Shown: positions 1 through 6,203 of the stretch, in pieces
Numbering within the stretch: the first letter of the stretch is position 1
Layout: each line of letters begins with the position of its first letter
The notes under the pieces: model-generated
Database searches by the model: none
The model's input: only the letters and a program-made list of their open reading frames with translations
What the model was told of the DNA's origin: nothing
Assembly (NCBI GenBank): GCA_011043375.1
Contig: DQYP01000279.1
Location: 1 to 6,450, forward strand
From: Thermotogaceae bacterium
GTDB lineage: Bacteria > Thermotogota > Thermotogae > B21-G9 > HyVt-16
Direction of reading: 5' to 3'
Length of the DNA stretch: 6,450 nucleotides
Translations under genes and position numbers: made by a program

Positions 1-11
1 TCATGCGCCAT
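1..11 (-). CDS. Probable 5' end of the next operon gene (runs off the window)
   Basis: An ATG at 11-9 opens a frame different from that of cmr4 and continues past position 1; only Met-Ala-His can be read. It follows a near-perfect Shine-Dalgarno sequence (16-25), and it would overlap the cmr4 stop by 11 bases, in keeping with the overlapping junctions elsewhere in the operon. A competing ATG at 4-2 would give an ATGA overlap but lies too far (about 16 bases) from the ribosome binding site core. From III-C gene order the product should be a Cmr5-like Cas11 small subunit or a Cmr3-like Cas5. That identity is inference only, because no diagnostic residues are in the window. Confidence 0.35.
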
Positions 12-924
12 TTGCGATCACTTCCCAAATCTTAAGCCTGCCGAATCCTCTTGTAACCATTCCGCCGATTCCAAGCGTCTCGAAAAGGTCGAATCCCGAC
101 TTTATTGCTGATTTCACATCATCGATAGTGAGATCACCATATCCAAAATAATTTGGATTATTGATGTTCATTTCAAACCAGAGTATCGTACTCCGGGGGA
201 TTGCCTCACTTGTAAACAGTGCTCCGTCTTTTCCAGCACCCGTTCTTGGATCGATAGATACTGAAGTCCTTACTTCGAGGTTGGAATTGATAATCTGCGC
301 AATTAAGTTATCGGGCACAACCACGACTCTTCCGGATATGAGTTCTTTTTTGTCTTTTCCCAGACTATCCAGTCCAATGGATGGACATGTTTTGTTCGTA
401 TCAATGGGCAAGTTGAGCCAACCCAGATTCAAACTTGACTCCGCAGCAAATTCCGAACCCACTATGATTTTATCCTTTGCAGGTGTATTAGTATCACCCA
501 ACGAATCTCCAAACTCGTTTAGTATCATCGGAGCCGTTACCCATGCAGGCCCAAGTCGAGTGCTTACAGGAAATAACAGTATCCGGGCATCGCTGAAGTA
601 TACAAGTCCTTGACAGCTTCCCCGATCATCTTTTTTGGAATATCCAAATGACCTACAGACGATGCACTCTCCACAGTGGCCGTCTACGCCTTCTTTGGAC
701 ACTTCTTCGTCCTGTCCGGCACAACTTATTTTCACTGTTGATCCCTCTTTTTCGATTTCCCGGTAAGTAGTGTAGGTTCTCGCAGTCCCGGCAATGCTGC
801 TTCCAGGAATCTTTGGTATATTGGTTGCAGGCTCTCTGACAATTGTATTATCCACTCGTCCAATTTGATACCCACCGGTTCCAATGTGAATTGGATCCAG
901 TGCCATCGTCAAGTATTTATCCAT
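1..924 (-). CDS. cmr4: Type III CRISPR RAMP protein Cmr4-like (Cas7 backbone, target-RNA nuclease)
   Basis: This 307-residue protein is complete, ending in TGA at 3-1. Cmr4 subunits polymerise along the crRNA and cut bound target RNA at 6-nt intervals. Seen: an N-terminal RAMP fold with an H-I-G-T-G-G turn (residues 13-18); the catalytic-loop motif G-R-V-D-N-T with Asp25, equivalent to the Asp26 known in Pyrococcus Cmr4; I-P-G-S-S-I-A-G (39-46); a Cys cluster at 84, 87 and 90; the Cmr4-typical stretch around 110-135 (SDARILLFPVS, then WVTAP); and the C-terminal glycine-rich loop GIGGMVTRGFGR (285-296). The ATG at 924 is preferred over an in-frame GTG at 936 because AGGTGG (933-938) is 8 bases upstream of it. 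It overlaps the cas10 stop by 8 bases. It is Cmr4 rather than Csm3, given the GALFTSEAIPR-type segment (234-244). Confidence 0.93.
   Translation of the reverse strand: MDKYLTMALDPIHIGTGGYQIGRVDNTIVREPATNIPKIPGSSIAGTARTYTTYREIEKEGSTVKISCAGQDEEVSKEGVDGHCGECIVCRSFGYSKKDDRGSCQGLVYFSDARILLFPVSTRLGPAWVTAPMILNEFGDSLGDTNTPAKDKIIVGSEFAAESSLNLGWLNLPIDTNKTCPSIGLDSLGKDKKELISGRVVVVPDNLIAQIINSNLEVRTSVSIDPRTGAGKDGALFTSEAIPRSTILWFEMNINNPNYFGYGDLTIDDVKSAIKSGFDLFETLGIGGMVTRGFGRLKIWEVIANGA
16..25 (-). promoter_or_regulatory. Extended Shine-Dalgarno site inside the end of cmr4
   Basis: On the minus strand this reads GGAAGTGATC, one mismatch from the full anti-16S complement GGAGGTGATC. It lies four bases before the ATG at 11-9 and within the cmr4 coding sequence. 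It supports a translationally coupled downstream gene, though part of the match could be chance, since the same bases encode cmr4 codons. Confidence 0.4.
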
Positions 925-3900
925 CCATAGCACCACCTGATTTTAATTTCAGTATTGAATTATAAAACTCCAGAATATCGAATATCGTTTTATCGAGGCA
1001 AACTTGCATAAGCAACTCTTGTTCGCCGTTCTCCATCGAATTCCACCATTTACGCGTCCCAATATTTATCAAAATGTTCTCTATTTGAGTTTTAAATTCT
1101 TTTGAACTTTCATGACCAGCCCAGTCCAAATTCAGTTTTGCGAGTTGCGACTGGATTTTCTTAATCTGTGTCTGTGAGATCGTTGATCTATCAAATAATT
1201 TCCAAACTGCGTCAAACACTGTGTTAAACTCTTCAAGATAATACGGTCTCGGTCCACGAAGTTCGCTTTGATCGTTTCGTTTCCAGTTTTCGTATCCAAT
1301 TTCTAATCTTCGTGCGGTCGTATCCAAAAACTCAAAATCGAAATGATTGGTATAAATCATCACTTTATCATTTTCTATTAATTTAGATACATTCAACAAG
1401 CCAACTTCCACTCTATCTATGAAACTTTTAAAATACCCATTTCGTTTCTCAACAGATACATACTCCGCAACAATGAAATTCTGATAATACTTAGGGGCAT
1501 ATGAGTCTTTTACCATGTCTTCGAATTTGATCTTCTTTCGCCTCCCACCCTCTCTGACCAGTTCGATGTTCGGATCGTTTGTACCGATCTTTACCAAGAA
1601 TTGATCACAGGGCTCATCGTCAAAGCCTTGAAGCATCCTTCTTGATGCATTTATTGCTGCATACAGTGCTGTTTTGTAATCAAAAAAGACAACTCCCATA
1701 TTCAAAGGCAATCTTCCACGTACCTCACCCATTTCAGTTGAATATTTATCCTGAATTATTCGCAATACCTCGGGAACACTGCTTGCCGGAACTATGAATT
1801 GAAAACTGATCGGAGATAACAAGATATCTAAAAACGGGCGATATGATCGCCCCCACGATATGTCCTTGATTTCGAATTTCTTAAATTCACTGTCGTTTTC
1901 ATTTTCCTTTTTTATATTAATAATTTTGCCTTTACAGTCCTCTAAATTTATTTCTCCACTCAACCCGGAAAGCGATAAGTTTTGTGCAGATATTAACTTT
2001 TCACCATCAAAATACATCAAAATATTCGTTTCATTAAATTTCGCATTCTGTAGAGTTCGTGTTATGTTTTCATTGTTTTTTAATTTTATTTCAAGCCTTC
2101 TGAATCGTATGTCCTGATTATCACTCGAATAGATGTCTTTTTTCGTTTCCAATTCCTTCTGAACATCTTTCCAGAATGTCTCAGTGGTGGTCCAAATCCT
2201 GCGCAAGCGAGCAGGTGATGGGTGTTTTCTAAATATGGTTAAAAGCAGACGTTCGGCTGCTTTCTGGTAATCTGGTCGGTCATTCCAATCGACTTTGACA
2301 TCTTGCCACTGTGGATTTCTATCCACCACAATCTTGTCATAAAAATCTCGTACAGGTTCATTTTTGTATGCCTCTCTTGCTATCTCATTCAGCAAACATG
2401 AATTTCTTTCATTTGAACTTAAGCATCTCTTTAATTTGCCTCTCAATTCAGTCCAATCATAAGTATACTCTTCTAAAGTCTGTGAAAATACCGTATTTAA
2501 CAATTCACCATTCAGCCACCTAGTCAAATTAAACCTCCCTGTGACAACCGCAACTCTTTTGTTTTTATCTGCAATTTCATCTATCCAGATGGTCTGATAC
2601 TTCTTTTCCCACCCGTCTATACGACTTTCTCTGCGCTCCAAACAACGCTTACAGATATCTTGATGTTCACATTTTGGGCGAACCCCACACACAGGACAGA
2701 TGTCTACTTGGTACTCTTTAGCGCCCCCACGTGCTACACAATCCCTTCTACATTGTTTTTTGCAAAAACTGCGTTGTTTAAGATGGGCATCGCTAACAAT
2801 GCAGCTTGATGCATCCTTCCAATTATTAATCCAGTTCGGGGTGGTTTCATGCTGTAAAAAATTATTTCTGGAGTCTCTCAGAAGTTCAGCCAAAATCACC
2901 AGTGAACGCGAGGAATCGCTTATAGTTATGCAAGGTATAACTTCACCATCGGTTTCTTTTTGGACTGCATCAACAATACGCTCTCTAATCAAATTCCGTA
3001 ATTCGACCTCGTCAAGGTCAGGACCCGAAAAATATATTCCAGTTTCATCCCGATAGATCTCATTACCCAACGGAATGTCTTCTTCAACTATCTTCTTTAT
3101 TTTTCCATCGACTTCATTGGTCAGTTCCCTGTACCCAGCGATATCAGCTAATTTGTGTGCCTTTTCTATCAGACCAAGTTTATCATACTGGACCCCAATT
3201 ATTCTCCATTTGATTTCCCGCGGTTCGGCCCATTCATTCTCGTAAATTATCTTTGCCAATGCTGACTTGTAGAGGCTTGCGACGGAATAGGAATGGTCCC
3301 ACAGTGTCACGTCATTCCCACTTCTTCTGGTATCGCCCAATCCCTTTAAAAACGCATATTTAACCGATTTGTGAATATTAGTTCTGGATTCCAACAGTTT
3401 GGACATATAATCGTCTTTTGTTATTTTTTTATTCTCATATTGCCCATGTGTTTGCGCGATGATGTCCAGGTCAACAGTTAGTTGTGTGCAAAGGGAATCT
3501 CTGATCGATTTCAATTTCGAAACATCGATCAGGTTGGCTTCGTAACCAAACGAAGTAGCTTGGCGGGTATCCTCCTTCGGTTGTTTGCCATTATTGTGGA
3601 GTACACCTTTGTCAACACCAGAATCAATGCCGTCTATCGATTTAAATAAATCTATAAGCTTAGCAGAATAATCTATTTTGTAGTTTTCTCCTTTATGGTG
3701 TTTCGCCATAATATCTGCAAGGTGTACCTCATCCCCAATGACTTGCAACAGAATTTTTTCCAGACATTTTGACAATTTTAGGTCGCCATTGCAGGAGCGC
3801 GAATGATACTCACGAACAAAATCTAATAATTTTTGTGATTTCTTTTTGCTGATATCTTTATTATAGTTATTTTTAAAAATATCCACAATCACTTTTTTCA

Positions 3901-4204
3901 ATTCACTCTCACTGCAAATATTTCTACTTTGTAGAATTTTATCAAGAAACTCTTCTTTGATGGATTTGATATCAGCTTCTGTTAACTCAAATCGGGAATT
4001 ATCTGTGAGATTTATGTGGCATGGAAACTTAAGGCTCCTGCCTAATATTAAATTATGTCTGAATAAATAACTGTTTTCTGTAATTCCAGAACTTTGTTGT
4101 GCGATGAACTCCTCACTCAGTTTCCCCAAGTCATGCAACAATGCGCCAATCTCTGCAAGCAGTATAAAATCGCGGTTATCCAATATCCTCTGCAGTCCAT
4201 TCAT
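917..4204 (-). CDS. cas10: Cas10 large subunit, Csx11 (MTH326-like, subtype III-C)
   Basis: This 1095-residue large subunit sits at the 5'-handle end of the crRNA complex. Domains seen in order: an N-terminal HD domain (about 1-310) with His24-Asp25 in LLHDLGKL, His169-His170 in AKHHKGE, a D-rich SIDGIDSGVDKG (189-200) and a Cas10-typical WDHS (Asp303-His304); palm 1 (about 331-450, RIIGVQYDKLG, then PLGNEIYRDE); a Cys-rich region (468-521); palm 2, whose first strand is VAVVTGRFNL (551-560); a long insertion carrying SPARLRRIWTTTETFW (663-678), which I recall as typical of Csx11, followed by a probable beta-rich module (about 690-785); the cyclase hairpin position with S-P-I-S (797-800) instead of GGDD; the palm-2 end (GVVFFDYKTALYAA, 837-850); and a helical C-terminal D4 domain (about 900-1085). 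The start ATG overlaps the upstream TGA (ATGA) and follows GAGGGGG by 5 bases. The length fits Csx11 (over 900 residues). HD ssDNA cleavage is likely kept; cyclic-oligoadenylate synthesis is likely lost. Confidence 0.93.
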   Translation of the reverse strand: MNGLQRILDNRDFILLAEIGALLHDLGKLSEEFIAQQSSGITENSYLFRHNLILGRSLKFPCHINLTDNSRFELTEADIKSIKEEFLDKILQSRNICSESELKKVIVDIFKNNYNKDISKKKSQKLLDFVREYHSRSCNGDLKLSKCLEKILLQVIGDEVHLADIMAKHHKGENYKIDYSAKLIDLFKSIDGIDSGVDKGVLHNNGKQPKEDTRQATSFGYEANLIDVSKLKSIRDSLCTQLTVDLDIIAQTHGQYENKKITKDDYMSKLLESRTNIHKSVKYAFLKGLGDTRRSGNDVTLWDHSYSVASLYKSALAKIIYENEWAEPREIKWRIIGVQYDKLGLIEKAHKLADIAGYRELTNEVDGKIKKIVEEDIPLGNEIYRDETGIYFSGPDLDEVELRNLIRERIVDAVQKETDGEVIPCITISDSSRSLVILAELLRDSRNNFLQHETTPNWINNWKDASSCIVSDAHLKQRSFCKKQCRRDCVARGGAKEYQVDICPVCGVRPKCEHQDICKRCLERRESRIDGWEKKYQTIWIDEIADKNKRVAVVTGRFNLTRWLNGELLNTVFSQTLEEYTYDWTELRGKLKRCLSSNERNSCLLNEIAREAYKNEPVRDFYDKIVVDRNPQWQDVKVDWNDRPDYQKAAERLLLTIFRKHPSPARLRRIWTTTETFWKDVQKELETKKDIYSSDNQDIRFRRLEIKLKNNENITRTLQNAKFNETNILMYFDGEKLISAQNLSLSGLSGEINLEDCKGKIINIKKENENDSEFKKFEIKDISWGRSYRPFLDILLSPISFQFIVPASSVPEVLRIIQDKYSTEMGEVRGRLPLNMGVVFFDYKTALYAAINASRRMLQGFDDEPCDQFLVKIGTNDPNIELVREGGRRKKIKFEDMVKDSYAPKYYQNFIVAEYVSVEKRNGYFKSFIDRVEVGLLNVSKLIENDKVMIYTNHFDFEFLDTTARRLEIGYENWKRNDQSELRGPRPYYLEEFNTVFDAVWKLFDRSTISQTQIKKIQSQLAKLNLDWAGHESSKEFKTQIENILINIGTRKWWNSMENGEQELLMQVCLDKTIFDILEFYNSILKLKSGGAMDG
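933..938 (-). promoter_or_regulatory. Ribosome binding site for cmr4
   Basis: Minus-strand AGGTGG lies inside the last codons of cas10, 8 bases before the ATG at 924. This decides the cmr4 start: the alternative GTG at 936 falls inside this motif and so could not use it. Confidence 0.65.
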
Positions 4205-5211
4205 TGCAACCCCCTCACAATCGTATTCAGTTCATCGAATGTAGAGAATTCGGATTTTGGCAGATCTATTCCATTTATTTTTACAGCACCGTTCTCTATT
4301 TTATCTATAACGCCGTATCCACTGCTTGTTTTAGCTCCGAACCCGTATGTTGTCATCATCTCCTTAATTGCTTCGGAAACTTTTTGATAACCTGCTATAC
4401 TGTCATCCCTCTTATTTGAATCATCACCACCGATCAGATCGAATGGTATATACAGCAGACTGAAAACCCCGCGGCTGCCTTTTGGCACCACTTCGTACAA
4501 TATGGGGTTGGTCCCAGCCTTTGTTTTTCGGTCGTGTGGATTAATCATTTCAAGTCCGATGTTATCAAAGTAGGTTGGATAAAATATTAAGCGTCCTTTC
4601 TTCTGGGTATTCTCCTTCTCGTCAGTACATCCAAATAACCTCTCAATCAGAGGATTATCGCAGTTTTCCGTCATTATATTGTTGACTTTAATCATAGTAC
4701 TTCTGAGATTCCCTTTCCAGCTACTTGGACGCATCATTGGAATTTTGAAGATGTGTTCTTTCGTTACAGGGTTATCTATTATGTAAAAATCCTCGTCATC
4801 ATGACTGTAGAATGGTTTTTTGAGCGTGAATTTGAATTGAAGGAAAAATGAGTATTTTGGAAGGGCGGCAATTTCAGGATATGGTTGATACAAATCCAAT
4901 TTCTCTAAAAACTCTTTATAAAATTTTATATACTGCTTATAATCACCACTCTTGAGTAGTCCTCTGTAACCATCACACACATCGTTTTTATATTCTTCAT
5001 CTTCGACTTTACTAAAAATAGTAGCTCTCTGAATTGCGATATGGTAGTTCTCCTTATTTAGATCAGATTTCAGGAATTTTGGTAAAGTCTTTTCCATCCA
5101 ACCGGACCGCTTAGCTCGCGTGCCGTTAAACTTAGCAATTTCTTGTTTGAAGTCTTTGCGCAAACAGGTATCGATTTCTGAAAGAAAATCTGCAGCGTTT
5201 TGATTAAGCAT
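4201..5211 (-). CDS. cmr6: Type III CRISPR RAMP protein, Cmr6-like (Cas7 group)
   Basis: This 336-residue RAMP protein is predicted to sit at the 3' end of the crRNP filament, between the Cmr4 backbone and Cmr1. Seen: a helical, charged N-terminal region of about 115 residues, as in Cmr6; a RAMP core starting at YSFFLQFKFTLKKPF (120-134); the MRPSSWKGNLRS motif (160-171), equivalent to the PGSSIKGxLR of other RAMPs; and a C-terminal glycine-rich loop, TYGFGAKTSSGYGVI (288-302). The ATG at 5211 is chosen because GGAGGAG lies 7 bases upstream. An in-frame TTG at 5262 would add 17 residues that are simply the shifted reading of the cmr1 end. It overlaps the cmr1 stop by 8 bases and shares ATGA with cas10. 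Assignment to the Cmr6 group rests on the glycine-rich motifs, architecture and operon position; another Cas7-type RAMP name is possible. The GGDD at residues 261-264 is not a cyclase site. Confidence 0.82.
   Translation of the reverse strand: MLNQNAADFLSEIDTCLRKDFKQEIAKFNGTRAKRSGWMEKTLPKFLKSDLNKENYHIAIQRATIFSKVEDEEYKNDVCDGYRGLLKSGDYKQYIKFYKEFLEKLDLYQPYPEIAALPKYSFFLQFKFTLKKPFYSHDDEDFYIIDNPVTKEHIFKIPMMRPSSWKGNLRSTMIKVNNIMTENCDNPLIERLFGCTDEKENTQKKGRLIFYPTYFDNIGLEMINPHDRKTKAGTNPILYEVVPKGSRGVFSLLYIPFDLIGGDDSNKRDDSIAGYQKVSEAIKEMMTTYGFGAKTSSGYGVIDKIENGAVKINGIDLPKSEFSTFDELNTIVRGLQ
4210..4216 (-). promoter_or_regulatory. Ribosome binding site for cas10
   Basis: Minus-strand GAGGGGG lies 5 bases before the cas10 ATG and within the last codons of the cmr6-like gene. 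Together with the ATGA stop/start overlap it points to translational coupling. Confidence 0.55.
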
Positions 5212-6157
5212 TGCCCAACTCCTCCAGCGAAAGTAAGATATCGCCACCTTTTTTGATTTCAAACCCGGACTTTAATAGGTCAGCAATTTTATTAAGCTCT
5301 TCTTCGTTTCGAACATATCCAAAAACTCTTTTAGGTTTGTCAAACGAAAATATTTTTTTGCTTACACCTTCTTGTCCTCTTAAAAATTTATAAAAATCGA
5401 TATTTGAGCTTGATTTCGGTTTCCCTTTTTTATCCAATTTAAGCATGTCATTCATATCTAATCTATTCATGTATTTCCCTTCAACCACCCAATAATACCT
5501 AAAATCAAACCAATTTTCATCATTTTTTTTACCAATACCTTTCTTATTTTCAATAACACCCCCCTTCACTTTTGCATAACTGGAACAGCTATTCCACTTG
5601 GACATATCACTAAAATCAACATTGATAAGCCCATAATTCTGACCAATGGGTCCTTGTTGTGGTTTTCGTGTTGTTCTTCCGCCAATAGCCCCATATCGCT
5701 CAATAATCTTTAAAGTCTGATAGAATAACCATTTTTCACTATCGGCAATGGCATCAGTTTCATATATATTTAACTTAAATGTACCATTAAAACCTCCTTT
5801 AATCCCTTTAGAGAACAATCCGGCGACATCACTAATTTCCATCCTAAATCTTCGTTTCCACCCAGTGCACCCAAACAGCTGGCATGCCGGACAAACCTTC
5901 TTCAATCCAACCGCCAGCGCATCCTCGACGCTTTCACCATTCTCTAAAGCTTTTTCATATCCATCCGTATCGAATTTACAGCTGTCACCAGATAATGTCG
6001 GATCACACGCATATCCCCCAAGCCCCCGCACTATCGCTTCGTACCACCAGCGCATGCTTCCGATGATGCCAGTTTCCTTGATCTCAGTACACTTCCCACC
6101 AGCATCGCCCGTCCAGATCGGTGTCAGGGTTTTGATCTCAAGAGTTGTTGACACCAT
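5204..6157 (-). CDS. cmr1: Type III CRISPR RAMP protein Cmr1-like (Cas7 group)
   Basis: This 317-residue protein belongs to the Cmr1 RAMP family, which binds at the 3' end of the Cmr complex and takes part in target capture. Seen: the N-terminal strand LEIKTLTPIWTGDAGG (6-21); the Cmr1 signature ETGIIGSMRWWYEAIVRG (28-45), equivalent to the SIKGxLRWWWRA of other Cmr1 proteins; CPACQLFGCTGW (89-100) with Cys89, 92 and 97, plus Cys51 and Cys60 nearby; and the glycine-rich loop YGAIGGRTTRKPQQG (155-169). The ATG at 6157 is supported by GAGGT 10 bases upstream. The C-terminal part (about 205-317) is lysine-rich and less recognisable. It is the first cas gene of the visible operon, 46 bases after the antitoxin-like ORF. 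An A8 run lies in the coding strand at 5523-5530, but the frame is intact. Confidence 0.92.
   Translation of the reverse strand: MVSTTLEIKTLTPIWTGDAGGKCTEIKETGIIGSMRWWYEAIVRGLGGYACDPTLSGDSCKFDTDGYEKALENGESVEDALAVGLKKVCPACQLFGCTGWKRRFRMEISDVAGLFSKGIKGGFNGTFKLNIYETDAIADSEKWLFYQTLKIIERYGAIGGRTTRKPQQGPIGQNYGLINVDFSDMSKWNSCSSYAKVKGGVIENKKGIGKKNDENWFDFRYYWVVEGKYMNRLDMNDMLKLDKKGKPKSSSNIDFYKFLRGQEGVSKKIFSFDKPKRVFGYVRNEEELNKIADLLKSGFEIKKGGDILLSLEELGNA
5219..5225 (-). promoter_or_regulatory. Ribosome binding site for the cmr6-like gene
   Basis: Minus-strand GGAGGAG lies inside the last codons of cmr1, 7 bases before the ATG at 5211. It is the strongest Shine-Dalgarno match in the window and rules in favour of the shorter start over the TTG at 5262. 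Confidence 0.7.
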
Positions 6158-6167
6158 GTGCTAATCT

Positions 6168-6172
6168 ACCTC
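6168..6172 (-). promoter_or_regulatory. Ribosome binding site for cmr1
   Basis: Minus-strand GAGGT lies 10 bases before the cmr1 ATG, in the only intergenic gap of the window (6158-6203). I see no convincing TATA/BRE or -35/-10 promoter and no terminator hairpin in that gap, so cmr1 may be transcribed from upstream of the antitoxin-like gene. Confidence 0.55.
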
Positions 6173-6203
6173 TATTTTTTGTCATCTTAACATCGGTCGC
6201 ATC

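Noticed and set aside
161..613. 150-codon plus-strand ORF
   Set aside because: It is wholly antisense to cmr4, with no ribosome binding site or recognisable domain; a shadow frame of a real gene.
1860..2117. Plus-strand ORF with a very hydrophobic stretch that looks like a membrane segment
   Set aside because: It is antisense to a lysine/glutamate-rich part of cas10; the reverse complement of such codons gives Phe/Leu/Ser-rich text. No supporting start signal.
4420..4431. A literal GGDD in the cmr6-like protein (residues 261-264)
   Set aside because: It lies in a RAMP protein, in a loop after a strand (LLYIPFDLI) and before a lysine/aspartate-rich stretch, with no palm domain around it. It is chance, and would mislead a motif scan looking for the cyclase site.
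5212..5262. 17-residue N-terminal extension of the cmr6-like protein from a TTG
   Set aside because: The extension overlaps the end of cmr1, and the ATG at 5211 has a strong GGAGGAG at proper spacing.
5523..5530. A8 homopolymer in the cmr1 coding strand as a possible programmed frameshift or phase-variation site
   Set aside because: The frame is intact through it, there is no visible downstream stimulatory hairpin or alternative long frame, and the region is AT-rich and lysine-rich, so such runs are expected.
6158..6203. Possible promoter or tiny 15-codon ORF (ATG at 6185-6183) in the gap before cmr1
   Set aside because: The A-rich stretch is too close to the cmr1 start to give a sensible TATA/BRE placement, and the mini-ORF has no own ribosome binding site and simply reads across the cmr1 start in another frame.
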